Part shown: in pieces, positions 1 through 8,006 of the stretch
Layout of the letters: the number at the start of each line of letters is the position of its first letter
Numbering within the stretch: position 1 is the stretch's first letter
Source of the DNA: Zunongwangia sp. ESRF-bin46
GTDB taxonomy: Bacteria > Bacteroidota > Bacteroidia > Flavobacteriales > Flavobacteriaceae
Length of the DNA: 64,000 bases
Direction: 5' to 3'
NCBI GenBank assembly: GCA_002631855.1
Contig: NTLF01000004.1
Coordinates: 62,001-126,000, forward strand
The notes under the pieces: model-generated
What the model saw: the letters and a program-made list of their open reading frames with translations, nothing else
What the model was told of the DNA's origin: nothing
The model's database searches: none
Made by a program: the position numbers and the translations under genes

Positions 1-258
1 ATAATAGGTGTTATTTTCAATTTCGATTGGGATGTTTCCTAAGTCATCATCATATACAACTTGAAATTTTGCATTCATGTAATTGAAAAACTCGTTTGCA
101 TCTTTAGGGTCTTCAAAAACATACACGTAATTATAAGGTAAGTGTTTTTTAAATTTTTTAGGAGCATAGATCTTACCGCCATCAATTTTGGGAGCAATAC
201 TTAATGGAATGCACGATATAAAAAGGAAAGAAAAAAATGCTATGTAAAGATGCTTCAT
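1..258 (-). CDS. Secreted hypothetical protein, C-terminus cut by window edge
   Basis: An open frame of 86 codons runs from the ATG at 258-256 off the left edge without a stop. The N-terminus is a hydrophobic signal sequence (MKHLYIAFFSFLFISC), with a Cys at residue 16 that could be a weak lipobox. The mature part is lysine- and aromatic-rich (KIYAPKKFKKHLPYNYVYVF) and later acidic. I do not recognise a family. It is divergent from the transglutaminase-like gene that follows. The real length cannot be known from this window. Confidence 0.6.
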   Translation of the reverse strand, partial: MKHLYIAFFSFLFISCIPLSIAPKIDGGKIYAPKKFKKHLPYNYVYVFEDPKDANEFFNYMNAKFQVVYDDDLGNIPIEIENNTYY

Positions 259-362
259 CTGTATAATGATTAGTTAGTTTAAAAGTGAATATCAAAAATT
301 ATTCCGAAACCTTAGTGCAATCTCTTATTGAAATATTTAAAATGAAATATCGTTATCAACAT

Positions 363-1031
363 ATGCGTAATTCATTACTAAAACTATTATTTTTAATAGC
401 TATATTAACATTTTTTCCTAAGGTTAGCTATGCTCAAATAGGCGATGTAATTAATACACGTGTTTCTTCTGAAAGAGTAAAGGTTTCAAAAAAAGAAATG
501 CCAATTAATACTAAAAGCCTAGCAAAGCAGATTACTAAATATAGCCAGACAGACTTCGAAAAAGCAAAAGCTATTTTTATATGGATAGCAAGTAATATTG
601 AATATGATAACGAATTGCGCACCGATGCTAACCTTCAAAAGTCCATTTACACTTCAGAAGAAAACGTACTTAAAAACGTATTCAAACGTAAAAAAGCCCT
701 TTGTGGTGGGTATGCATTTTTATATAAAGAGCTTTGTAAGCAAGTAGGGATTGAGAGCCAAGTAATTCATGGCTACAGCAAAAAGTATTACAGTACTAGC
801 TACAGAAAGCAAGTTGACCATACTTGGAATGCAGTAAAGGTTAATGGAAAGTGGCGTTTATTAGATCTTACCTTGGCAAGAAGCCAACGAAAAGCCCAAA
901 ACCCAAACATGTATTGGTTTGATACAGATCCCAGCTTTTTTATAAAAACACACTATCCAGAAGATTTAAAATGGGCTCTTGTGAAAAATCCAATCTCTAA
1001 ATATGAATTTGAACAACTTCCTGCCAGATAA
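363..1031 (+). CDS. Secreted transglutaminase-like (papain-fold) protein
   Basis: The protein has a signal peptide ending near SYAQ and then a transglutaminase core with the expected triad. Numbered from the ATG at 363, these are Cys114 (KKALCGGYAFLY), His153 (DHTWNAVKVNGKWR) and Asp168 (LLDLTLA). The same frame is open from a GTG at 285, with another ATG at 342. I prefer 363 because it puts the signal peptide at the very N-terminus. Bacterial proteins of this fold act as peptidases or crosslinkers in the periplasm or at the surface. The substrate is unknown. The gene ends in a bidirectional terminator shared with rpmA. Confidence 0.8.
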   Translation: MRNSLLKLLFLIAILTFFPKVSYAQIGDVINTRVSSERVKVSKKEMPINTKSLAKQITKYSQTDFEKAKAIFIWIASNIEYDNELRTDANLQKSIYTSEENVLKNVFKRKKALCGGYAFLYKELCKQVGIESQVIHGYSKKYYSTSYRKQVDHTWNAVKVNGKWRLLDLTLARSQRKAQNPNMYWFDTDPSFFIKTHYPEDLKWALVKNPISKYEFEQLPAR

Positions 1032-1056
1032 TAGAATAACACTTATACAGAATGCA

Positions 1057-1090
1057 AAAACCCTTAGTGAATGTTTTAACTAAGGGTTTT
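1057..1090. terminator. Bidirectional terminator between convergent genes
   Basis: A perfect 12-bp inverted repeat (AAAACCCTTAGT at 1057-1068, ACTAAGGGTTTT at 1079-1090) encloses a 10-nt loop. A-runs on one side and T-runs on the other fit termination of both the transglutaminase-like gene and rpmA. Confidence 0.85.
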
Positions 1091-1112
1091 TAAAATTTGT
1101 AATAACGTTTAC

Positions 1113-1376
1113 TTACGCTTCTGCACTTGGTACAATAGAAACGTATGATTTGTTATTTTTCTTTTTGGTAAATTTCACAACACCATCTACTTGTGCGTGC
1201 AATGTATAATCCTTACCGGCATATACATTATCTGCTGGGTGATGCTCCATACCACGTTGTCTTACGATGATATTTCCTGCGATAGCGGCTTGACCACCAT
1301 AAATCTTCACACCTAAGCGTTTCGATTCTGACTCTCTACCGTTCTTAGAACTACCTACTCCTTTTTTATGTGCCAT
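1113..1376 (-). CDS. rpmA: 50S ribosomal protein L27
   Basis: This is an 87-residue bL27 of the peptidyl-transferase region of the large subunit. The diagnostic N-terminus [16 protein letters not shown] and the motif [16 protein letters not shown] are both visible. The length is normal for the family. It lies 23 bp downstream of rplU in the usual rplU-rpmA operon and ends at the shared terminator at 1057-1090. Confidence 0.98.
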   Translation of the reverse strand: MAHKKGVGSSKNGRESESKRLGVKIYGGQAAIAGNIIVRQRGMEHHPADNVYAGKDYTLHAQVDGVVKFTKKKNNKSYVSIVPSAEA

Positions 1377-1399
1377 AATTCAGGGGTTTTTAAATGTTA

Positions 1400-2101
1400 T
1401 TATTTTCTTCCACCGTCAAGTTCGTCTTGTAACTTTTCTAGTTCGTCCCACTTACCATCTGCAGCTAATTGAGCTTGTTGTGGCCAAGTGTCTGTAACTA
1501 AATGAGCTAATCTTGAACTTGCTTCAGTTAGAATTTCAGTTAATTTTTCAGGTTTTGCCTTTGCTACTTTTGCAAAAGTATCAATTCCTGCGTTAACCAT
1601 CGCTTCCATAGCTTTTGGCCCAACTCCTTCAATCTTCTTAAGGTCATCTGCCTTAGTTGATTTTTTTGGAGCTGCCTTTTTTGGTTCAGTTTTTTTGGTT
1701 TCTGCTTTAGGAGCAGCCGCTTTGGTTGATTTCTTTGGAGCTGCTTTTTTAGTCTCTTCTTTTTTAGCAGAAGATTTCTTTTTAGCTCCAGAAGAAGCAA
1801 TGCTTTCAATTACGATTTCTGAAAGGGCTTGTCTATGACCGTTTTTAACACGGTAACCTTTTCTACGTTTCTTTTTAAAAACTATTACTTTGTCACCTTT
1901 AAGGTGTCTTAAGACTTTTGCTCCAACAAGAGCTCCGTCTATAGCCGGGGCGCCAACAGTTACATTGTCACCATCGCCAATAAGAAGTACGTTGTCAAAA
2001 TCGACTTTTTTTCCTTCTTCTGTGGCTAAACGGTTAACAAAGACTTTTTGGTCTTTCGCAACTTTAAATTGCTGCCCTGCTATCTCTACAATTGCATACA
2101 T
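1400..2101 (-). CDS. rplU: 50S ribosomal protein L21 with HhH-containing C-terminal extension
   Basis: Residues 1 to about 105 are a standard bL21 (MYAIVEIAGQQFKV start; KKKRRKGYRVKNGHRQ 23S rRNA-binding end). A linker of about 45 residues made of Lys, Ala, Pro and Thr follows. The last part, of about 80 residues, is helix-hairpin-helix-like (DLKKIEGVGPKAMEAMVNAG). At 233 aa it is more than twice the usual length. Such extended L21 proteins are familiar in Bacteroidetes, so this is not a frameshift. The tail's role is not known to me. HhH units usually bind nucleic acid. It is first in the operon with rpmA. Confidence 0.96.
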   Translation of the reverse strand: MYAIVEIAGQQFKVAKDQKVFVNRLATEEGKKVDFDNVLLIGDGDNVTVGAPAIDGALVGAKVLRHLKGDKVIVFKKKRRKGYRVKNGHRQALSEIVIESIASSGAKKKSSAKKEETKKAAPKKSTKAAAPKAETKKTEPKKAAPKKSTKADDLKKIEGVGPKAMEAMVNAGIDTFAKVAKAKPEKLTEILTEASSRLAHLVTDTWPQQAQLAADGKWDELEKLQDELDGGRK

Positions 2102-2144
2102 AGCGTATCGTTTAAAAATTAATTTGTTATGAGGCTTTTCATTA

Positions 2145-2173
2145 TAAAAAGCCCGCCTAGTTTTAAGGCGGGT
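2145..2173 (-). terminator. Rho-independent terminator of the DUF4199/EamA unit
   Basis: Read on the minus strand, CCCGCCT (2172-2166) pairs with AGGCGGG (2158-2152) around a 7-nt loop and is followed by a T-tract. It sits just past the stop of the DUF4199 gene and ahead of the rplU start. Confidence 0.85.
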
Positions 2174-2222
2174 GCAAATATAATTCTAATAATTTAAATC
2201 TACAAAGTGTTTTTTGAGTAAT

Positions 2223-2678
2223 TTACATGGTATTTCGTTTACCCTCAGGGGTATTCCAAGAGTCTTTTAGTAATTGCATAAACGCCAAGGTTAGCACTAG
2301 CGATGTCGAAATTCCCATCATAGCAATTGAAATAATTAAAATAAGCGTTCCTTTATTAAAATTCATATTCCATGAATCTAATATATTGTGGGCGAATTCA
2401 GTATCCAGTTCAAATATGTATAAAGACATAAAAATGGTGAAAAGCACTGTTGCTATCCCTCCGCAGAGGAAACCAACTTCAAACCCTTTTTCATACTGAA
2501 AATTAGCACCTTCAGCCTTGTATTTTTTGATGGCCAGTAAAATACCTGCTCCATAAATCACCCCATTGGCAGCACTTAATACAGGATATTGATGTAATCC
2601 TAATAACTTCAGTAATAAAAAATAAGCTATCAATACCACAGCGATTATCACACCGTATCGTGAATATATTTTAAACAT
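2223..2678 (-). CDS. DUF4199-type integral membrane protein
   Basis: This 151-residue protein has about four hydrophobic segments (near residues 9-27, 34-50, 70-90 and 110-135) and short charged loops. The pattern, length and N-terminus resemble the DUF4199 family, common and functionally uncharacterised in Bacteroidetes. It lies 60 bp downstream of the EamA transporter on the same strand, with a terminator after it. Confidence 0.75.
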   Translation of the reverse strand: MFKIYSRYGVIIAVVLIAYFLLLKLLGLHQYPVLSAANGVIYGAGILLAIKKYKAEGANFQYEKGFEVGFLCGGIATVLFTIFMSLYIFELDTEFAHNILDSWNMNFNKGTLILIISIAMMGISTSLVLTLAFMQLLKDSWNTPEGKRNTM

Positions 2679-2738
2679 AATGGATGGTTTTTGTTTTAAA
2701 GCTACTGAAAGTTACAAAATATTCTTCTAAAGAGTTTG

Positions 2739-3611
2739 TTAACTTTTCTTTGAAAGTAGCACACCAACCAAAATAACTGCAGCTGCAAACAACTGGAATA
2801 AACTAAATTGCTCGCCATCCAACACTCCCCAACATAAAGCAACAATAGGAATGGTATAGGTTACTGAAGATGCAAAAACTGGGGTGCTCATTTGCACCAA
2901 ACCGTTAAACAACACCTTTGCCAAGCCAGTACCGATAACTGCCAAGATCAATAAATAACCCAAGGAAGGGTATAATTCTTCAGACTGAAATGTAGCCTCA
3001 GTAAAAAAGTCTGAACTAATTAAAACAAGGATAGCCGGGATAATGATTACTGAAAATTGTCCCGCTGTAATAGCTAGTGCAGAAACATTTTGAAGATGCC
3101 GCTTTATAATATTTGCATTACACGCATAACAAACTGAAGCACACAACACCAACCCCGCATACCAATAATTCTGATTGGGGTTCATCTCACTCCCACTCCA
3201 GATAAGCAGAAAACTACCTAAAAGCCCTACAACAACCCCTATTAGCTGGTTTCGGGTAAAGCCAATACTAAAAGCAACAGCACCTAAGAGAAGGGTCATT
3301 ATAGGTGTGGTGGAATTTAAAACGGAAGCAATGGCGCTGTCAATTTCCGTTTCGGCAAAAGCAAATAGAAAAGCAGGTATAAACGTGCCAAGAAAGGACG
3401 AAATGGCAATCCATTTCCACTCCCTTTTTTGTATGGTTTTTAATTTTCTGAAACCAATAATAAGCAAGAAAACAGCTGCAAATAAAGTACGAAGCGACCC
3501 TAACTGAAGTGGCGCAAGTCCAATCAGCGCTTTTTTAATAAGAATAAACGAACTGCCCCATACTACAGAAAGTATAGCAAGATAAATCCATTTTTTATCA
3601 ATACCCTTCAT
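2739..3611 (-). CDS. EamA/DMT-family permease
   Basis: The 290-residue protein has ten predicted membrane helices in two homologous halves. Typical EamA signatures are SVVWGSSFILIKKAL near the start and STTPIMTLLLGAVAFSIGF near residue 95. The family exports amino acids, nucleobases or other small metabolites across the inner membrane. The substrate cannot be read from the sequence. The length is standard. It is probably co-transcribed with the DUF4199 gene. Confidence 0.9.
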   Translation of the reverse strand: MKGIDKKWIYLAILSVVWGSSFILIKKALIGLAPLQLGSLRTLFAAVFLLIIGFRKLKTIQKREWKWIAISSFLGTFIPAFLFAFAETEIDSAIASVLNSTTPIMTLLLGAVAFSIGFTRNQLIGVVVGLLGSFLLIWSGSEMNPNQNYWYAGLVLCASVCYACNANIIKRHLQNVSALAITAGQFSVIIIPAILVLISSDFFTEATFQSEELYPSLGYLLILAVIGTGLAKVLFNGLVQMSTPVFASSVTYTIPIVALCWGVLDGEQFSLFQLFAAAVILVGVLLSKKS

Positions 3612-3690
3612 GCTTCAAAAATTGAAGCGGCAAAGGTCGGGAAATAGGATGGATTTTTAACCCTTCAGGAGGTCAAAAAAACAGATGAAG

Positions 3691-4242
3691 TTATTCCCAT
3701 TTTATCGTTTCCATCAAAACACGAATGTCTTCTCGAAGGTACATGATAGCTGGGTAAATGGAATCGAAATTGGGTTTAGCCTTAAAATACAAAGACCCTG
3801 TTATAAAATGGTTTACACTGTCTGTGACATAAAATTGAGAAGGCGTAGCGGCATTTCCATCAATCATATAAAACATTCCGTATACATCATTAGTAGGGTC
3901 TACTCTAGGTTGTTCAAGTATATTATTGGCTTTTATCGTATGGTCGTACGTGAGTTTTTGAGCATCGTATAACAATGAATCGATATTGTGCTTTTTCACA
4001 GATTGATAGGTGAGATAAACGGTGCCCTTCATACCTGGATACTCAATATCTAAATTACAGCCATTGGCAGTATTCAAGACAGCATTATCATTTATTTCAA
4101 AAGAAAAAGGACAATTAACAGCTACTCTTTCATAGGATTTTTTTGGATACTCTAACCGTAATTTCGCAGCGGGCTTTACAACCACCTCTTCATTGCATGC
4201 AAGTATTAAAAAACAAAGGAAAAGAGCTGCTAAAAATCTCAT
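3691..4242 (-). CDS. gldD: Gliding motility lipoprotein GldD
   Basis: The 183-residue protein begins with a lipoprotein signal (FLCFLILAC, acylated Cys16), followed by the GldD-type sequence LRLEYPKKSYERV. GldD is a lipoprotein required for gliding and T9SS function in Flavobacterium johnsoniae. The start codon overlaps the end of gldE by 4 bp, and the gldE-gldD pair downstream of ssb and mutY is the usual flavobacterial arrangement. This makes the assignment secure. Confidence 0.95.
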   Translation of the reverse strand: MRFLAALFLCFLILACNEEVVVKPAAKLRLEYPKKSYERVAVNCPFSFEINDNAVLNTANGCNLDIEYPGMKGTVYLTYQSVKKHNIDSLLYDAQKLTYDHTIKANNILEQPRVDPTNDVYGMFYMIDGNAATPSQFYVTDSVNHFITGSLYFKAKPNFDSIYPAIMYLREDIRVLMETIKWE

Positions 4243-5570
4243 ATATTGATAGAAAGTTTAATCTGTTTAATACGTTTATTTTCGAATGCTTCTATGGTAA
4301 ACGAATAGTTATGGAAAGTTATTATTTCATTTTTTTTCGGAAATCCTTTTGAAATCTCTAACAAGAAGCCAGCTAAAGTTTCGGCCTCCCCTTTTTCAGC
4401 TTCAAAAACTTGTGGATCTTCTAACCCAATTACCTTATAAAAGTCTTTTAACGGTGTTTTTCCTTCAAAAACATAATTGTTTTCGTCCAGTTTTGAAAAA
4501 ATAAGATCCTCATCATCAAACTCGTCGCTAATTTCACCTACAATTTCCTCTATAATATCTTCTAAAGAAATCAATCCACTGGTCCCACCATACTCATCCA
4601 CTACAATAGCGAGATGCATTTTCATTTCCTTGAATTCGTTCAGTAAATCGTCTAATTTTTTGTTTTCAGGAACAAAGTAAGGCTCTCTTATAAGGGTCTT
4701 CCAATCAAGTGTTTTCCTATCCAAATACGGCATCAAATCTTTTACATACAAAATACCGGTAATATTATCAATGCTATCTTTATACACGGGAATTCGGGAG
4801 TACCCATTCTCCATGATATGTGGCATAATATCCTTGTATGGCAACTCTTCGTTGAGCGCAAAAATATCCATACGTGGCTTCATAACCTGTTTGGTATCGG
4901 TATTTCCGAAGGTAACAATACCTCTTAAAATTTTTTGTTCTTCGTGTGTAGTGTCGGCTTCATTTGTCAACTCTAAAGCCTGCGACAATTGATCTACGCT
5001 AATGTTAGCTTTTTGTTTTCCAAAGCGATTATGAATGTAGATAGTAGTACTCCGCATGGGCAAACTAAGTGGTGAAAAGACTTTGTCAAGCACTTGCAAT
5101 GGATACGCCATAAATAAAGAAAAACTCACTTTGTTACGACTGGCATATATTTTTGGCAAGATTTCACCAAAAAGTAAAATTAAGAAAGTAGCTACTCCAA
5201 TTTTTAAAAGTAGCAGTAAGCTTAATTGAAAAAAGTAAAGATTGATTGTATAATCTATTCCACTAAACCAGTTGTCGCTCAATGACTCAAACAATAAAAC
5301 AATGGCTATGTTTATAAGGTTATTAGCTATCAAGATAGTCGCCAATAGTTTCTTGGGGCGATTCAATAACCTTTGGACAATCTCCAGTTTTTTTGAAGCT
5401 ACATTATTCTCTTCAGCATCAAAATCGGTTGGGGTAAGCGAGAAAAAAGCCACTTCTGCTCCAGATATCAATGCCGAACAAAGCAGTAATACCACAAGAG
5501 TGACAATACCAGGAATTTCAGTATAACTTAGTAATGCAGTAATAAATAAACTCGGGGGTTCCGGATCCAA
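4239..5570 (-). CDS. gldE: Gliding-associated membrane protein GldE (CNNM/CorC-like)
   Basis: The 443-residue protein has an N-terminal DUF21 membrane domain (residues about 15-190), a pair of CBS domains (about 205-330; KQVMKPRMDIFAL and VDEYGGTSGLISLEDIIEEIVG) and a C-terminal transporter-associated domain. The family resembles hemolysin C/CorC-type ion transport proteins. In Flavobacteriia this gene next to gldD is GldE, which supports gliding and T9SS assembly, by an unclear mechanism. It overlaps gldD by 4 bp, implying translational coupling. Confidence 0.94.
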   Translation of the reverse strand: MDPEPPSLFITALLSYTEIPGIVTLVVLLLCSALISGAEVAFFSLTPTDFDAEENNVASKKLEIVQRLLNRPKKLLATILIANNLINIAIVLLFESLSDNWFSGIDYTINLYFFQLSLLLLLKIGVATFLILLFGEILPKIYASRNKVSFSLFMAYPLQVLDKVFSPLSLPMRSTTIYIHNRFGKQKANISVDQLSQALELTNEADTTHEEQKILRGIVTFGNTDTKQVMKPRMDIFALNEELPYKDIMPHIMENGYSRIPVYKDSIDNITGILYVKDLMPYLDRKTLDWKTLIREPYFVPENKKLDDLLNEFKEMKMHLAIVVDEYGGTSGLISLEDIIEEIVGEISDEFDDEDLIFSKLDENNYVFEGKTPLKDFYKVIGLEDPQVFEAEKGEAETLAGFLLEISKGFPKKNEIITFHNYSFTIEAFENKRIKQIKLSINI

Positions 5571-5620
5571 AATTATATGTTAGATTAAACTTGAAAGCTT
5601 ATACTCCTACTCTCCATTTT

Positions 5621-6112
5621 TTAAAAAGGAAGATCATCATCCTCTTCGCCAATAGGTTGTTGAGGCTGTTGAGATTGTTGAGGCTGCTGTGAATTACCTT
5701 GACGCTGTTGTCCCGAATTACGGTTATTTGAATTGCTCGAATTGCCCTGCGGCATAGACCCATCACCAGATTCGTTTTTAGGGGTTAAAAACGTAAAATC
5801 GGTACATTGTATTTCGGTACTATAACGATCGTTTCCGCTATCATCTTGCCACTTACGGGTTTTTATACGTCCTTCAATATAGACCTTGTCACCTTTTTTA
5901 AGGTATTTTTCGCAAATTTCAGCACCTTTATTTCGCACGACAATGTTATGCCATTCGGTATTAGAAACGCGCTCACCAGTATTACGGTTTGTATACGTTT
6001 CATTGGTTGCAAGAGGGAACCGCCCAATGCTTCCACCGCCTTCAAAATAATGCATTTTCACTTCATCGCCCGTGTGCCCAATTAGCATCACTTTATTTAA
6101 TGTTCCACTCAT
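5621..6112 (-). CDS. ssb: Single-stranded DNA-binding protein
   Basis: The 163-residue protein has an OB fold in residues 1-110 (MSGTLNKVMLIGHTGDEVK; YIEGRIKTRKWQDDSG), a low-complexity Gln/Ser/Asn/Pro linker, and the acidic tip EEDDDLPF used to recruit repair and replication partners. Length and architecture are standard for a chromosomal SSB. It sits between mutY and gldE on the same strand. Confidence 0.96.
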   Translation of the reverse strand: MSGTLNKVMLIGHTGDEVKMHYFEGGGSIGRFPLATNETYTNRNTGERVSNTEWHNIVVRNKGAEICEKYLKKGDKVYIEGRIKTRKWQDDSGNDRYSTEIQCTDFTFLTPKNESGDGSMPQGNSSNSNNRNSGQQRQGNSQQPQQSQQPQQPIGEEDDDLPF

Positions 6113-6165
6113 AATTATTGTATTAATTTACAAAGGTATATATAGTTTTAAAGATAGCGAATTTT

Positions 6166-7233
6166 TCAGTTTTTAAAAACCGAAAAGTTTGAAATAAAAT
6201 TTTCAATCAAGACCGGTACAGCATATTGCTCTATTTCTGAAAAAGGAATGGTTTTTTGTTTTATTTCTGAAACTTCAACAATCCAAAAACGTGTAAAAAG
6301 ATGTTGGTGTGATAATTTATGTACTACTGAAGTTTCATTATATAATGAAATAGAATTTATTTCTATTTTTTCAGAAAAACTTTGAAAGGGTTCTAATGCT
6401 ATCAATTCATTTTCTGAAACCTCTTTATCACTTTCTATTAGAGGGAACTCATATAACTGTCGCCATATTCCTTTCGCGGTTCGTTGATTAAGTACAGTTT
6501 CACCGTTTTCAGAAAGTAATACCATATAATTAAAGTAGCGTTTTCTTACCTTACTCTTTTTTAGCTTTACCGGTAATGTAGAGACCAAATCTTTTTTATA
6601 AGCTTCGCAACGCTCATTAAATATGCAGGTTTCACATTGTGGATTTTGAGGTACGCAATACCTAGCACCAAACTCCATAAGAGCTTGATTATAGGTTCCC
6701 GGCTGTTCTCTATCAATCAACTGCTGCGCCAATTTTTTAAACTCTTTTTTTCCGGCAGTACTATTTATAGGTATAGCGATTCCAAAAACTCTAGAGAGCA
6801 CCCGATATACATTACCATCTACCACCGCTTCAGGATCATTAAAACAAATAGATGCAATGGCACTAGCGGTATAATCCCCTACTCCTTTCAACTCTAAAAG
6901 CCCTTTGTAGCTTGTAGGAAAAATTCCGTTTAAATTTTTCGAAACATATTGTGCAGAGACGTGTAAGTTTCTAGCTCGTGAGTAGTACCCTAATCCTTGC
7001 CATAACTTTAAAACTTTTTCCTGTGGTGCTGCAGCAAGGTCAAAAACTGTAGGAAAGGCTTCGACAAAGGCCAAATAATACGGTAATCCTTGTGCAACTC
7101 GAGTTTGTTGAAGAATTATTTCACTTAACCAAACAAAGTAAGGATCCTTTGTTTTTCTCCAAGGCAACTCCCGTTTATTATCTAAATACCACACTGCTAG
7201 TTTGTTACGAAAAAAAGTTGTATTTTTTGGCAT
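6166..7233 (-). CDS. mutY: A/G-specific adenine DNA glycosylase
   Basis: MutY removes A mispaired with 8-oxoguanine. The 355-residue protein shows the EIILQQTRV catalytic-Glu region near residue 40, an HhH motif (LKGVGDYTASAIAS) followed by the catalytic Asp in VVDGNVYRV, a 4Fe-4S cluster with spacing C-x6-C-x2-C-x5-C (CVPQNPQCETCIFNERC), and a C-terminal NUDIX-like 8-oxoG recognition domain. It is the first gene of the mutY-ssb-gldE-gldD run and is divergent from the HU gene. Confidence 0.96.
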   Translation of the reverse strand: MPKNTTFFRNKLAVWYLDNKRELPWRKTKDPYFVWLSEIILQQTRVAQGLPYYLAFVEAFPTVFDLAAAPQEKVLKLWQGLGYYSRARNLHVSAQYVSKNLNGIFPTSYKGLLELKGVGDYTASAIASICFNDPEAVVDGNVYRVLSRVFGIAIPINSTAGKKEFKKLAQQLIDREQPGTYNQALMEFGARYCVPQNPQCETCIFNERCEAYKKDLVSTLPVKLKKSKVRKRYFNYMVLLSENGETVLNQRTAKGIWRQLYEFPLIESDKEVSENELIALEPFQSFSEKIEINSISLYNETSVVHKLSHQHLFTRFWIVEVSEIKQKTIPFSEIEQYAVPVLIENFISNFSVFKN

Positions 7234-7278
7234 CTGGCAAAAATAGGGTTTATCTGTTTATATTTTAAACGATTAAGG

Positions 7279-7311
7279 TTTGAGTATTTGATTTTAAAAT
7301 TGTTATATTTG
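7279..7311 (+). promoter_or_regulatory. Predicted sigma-A promoter of the HU gene
   Basis: TATATTTG at 7304-7311 matches the Bacteroidetes -7 element TAnnTTTG. TTTG at 7279-7282 lies 21 nt upstream as a -33 element. The HU start codon is 40 bp downstream. Confidence 0.65.
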
Positions 7312-7351
7312 CCCTCTTGAAAAAAATAAACCTAAATAAAAATTTATAATA

Positions 7352-7642
7352 ATGACGAAAGCAGATATTGTAGCGAAAATCTCAGAAAAAGAAGGAATGG
7401 AAAAAGCTGACGTACAGGCAGTGATTGAAACTTTTATGAGTGAAGTTAAAAACACCCTTGAAGGTGGTGACAATGTATATCTAAGAGGTTTTGGAAGTTT
7501 TATCATTAAGAAAAGAGCTGAAAAAACAGGTAGAAACATCTCTAAAAACACAACAATCAAGATTCCCGCACACAACATTCCCGCTTTTAAACCAGCAAAA
7601 GTATTTGTAGAAGGTGTAAAAACCAATGTGGAAGTAAAATAA
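7352..7642 (+). CDS. HU-family nucleoid DNA-binding protein
   Basis: This 96-residue HU/IHF protein starts MTKADIVAKISEKEGMEKAD and contains the conserved GFGSFIIKKRAEKTGRN hinge and the DNA-wrapping arm segment around IPAHNIPAFKPAK. It bends and compacts DNA as a dimer. The length is normal. A 30-codon basic protein gene follows 24 bp later and may share its transcript. Confidence 0.95.
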   Translation: MTKADIVAKISEKEGMEKADVQAVIETFMSEVKNTLEGGDNVYLRGFGSFIIKKRAEKTGRNISKNTTIKIPAHNIPAFKPAKVFVEGVKTNVEVK

Positions 7643-7666
7643 TAATAACACAAAAACAAGCTTAAT

Positions 7667-7759
7667 ATGCCAAGTGGTAAAAAAAGAAAAAGACATAAGG
7701 TAGCGACACACAAGCGTAAGAAAAGAAGACGCGCTAATCGCCACAAAAAGAAAAAGTAG
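7667..7759 (+). CDS. Very basic 30-residue conserved-type small protein
   Basis: The ORF encodes 30 residues, starting MPSGKKRKRHKVATHKRKKR and ending in a Lys run. About two thirds of the residues are Lys, Arg or His, with no acidic residue. This composition fits an RNA- or ribosome-bound peptide. I recall similar tiny basic ORFs in the same place in other flavobacteria, between the HU gene and the RNase gene, but cannot confirm this here. Its stop codon lies inside the left arm of a strong terminator, so the coding region and terminator are closely fitted. Confidence 0.7.
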   Translation: MPSGKKRKRHKVATHKRKKRRRANRHKKKK

Positions 7760-7777
7760 TTTCTAAACTACTTTTTT
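7751..7777 (+). terminator. Terminator overlapping the stop codon of the 30-aa gene
   Basis: A perfect palindrome (AAAAAGTAGTTT then AAACTACTTTTTT, centre near 7763) ends in six T residues. The TAG stop at 7757-7759 lies in its 5' arm. Confidence 0.8.
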
Positions 7778-7789
7778 CGTTTAAAGACC

Positions 7790-7991
7790 TTTCATTTTGT
7801 TGCTTCAAATTGAAGCAACAAAATGAAATAAAGAAATTTAAAACGTTCTTTGAAAATGAAATTACAAGGTTTGCTTACCTTAAAACCAAGTAATTTCGAC
7901 GGGTTATTCTGAATATATTAACTTCAGAATACAAAAAACCTGTGATAAAATATTGTTTAATCCATCCCGGAACCCCAATTTGGGGCGGGAT
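7790..7991 (+). promoter_or_regulatory. Hairpin-rich leader of the RNase E/G gene
   Basis: Four inverted repeats lie in a row before the GTG start at 8007. These are a perfect 19-bp stem (7790-7808 with 7810-7828), an 8-bp stem (7858-7865 with 7890-7897), a 9-bp stem (7905-7913 with 7923-7931) and a GC-rich two-part stem (7964-7969 with 7986-7991, inner CCCC/GGGG). No T-tract follows the first or the last. A structured leader on an RNase E-type gene suggests possible autoregulation, as known for E. coli rne. That function is inference here. Confidence 0.55.
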
Positions 7992-8006
7992 AAAAATTAA
8001 TTACAA

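Noticed and set aside
1890-2132. 80-codon frame antisense to rplU
   Set aside because: It lies entirely opposite the conserved L21 coding region and has no recognisable domain. It is a shadow frame.
7303-7746. Long hydrophobic frames antisense to the HU gene and the 30-aa gene
   Set aside because: They mirror well-conserved coding DNA. The Leu/Phe-rich composition is what antisense of Lys-rich genes gives.
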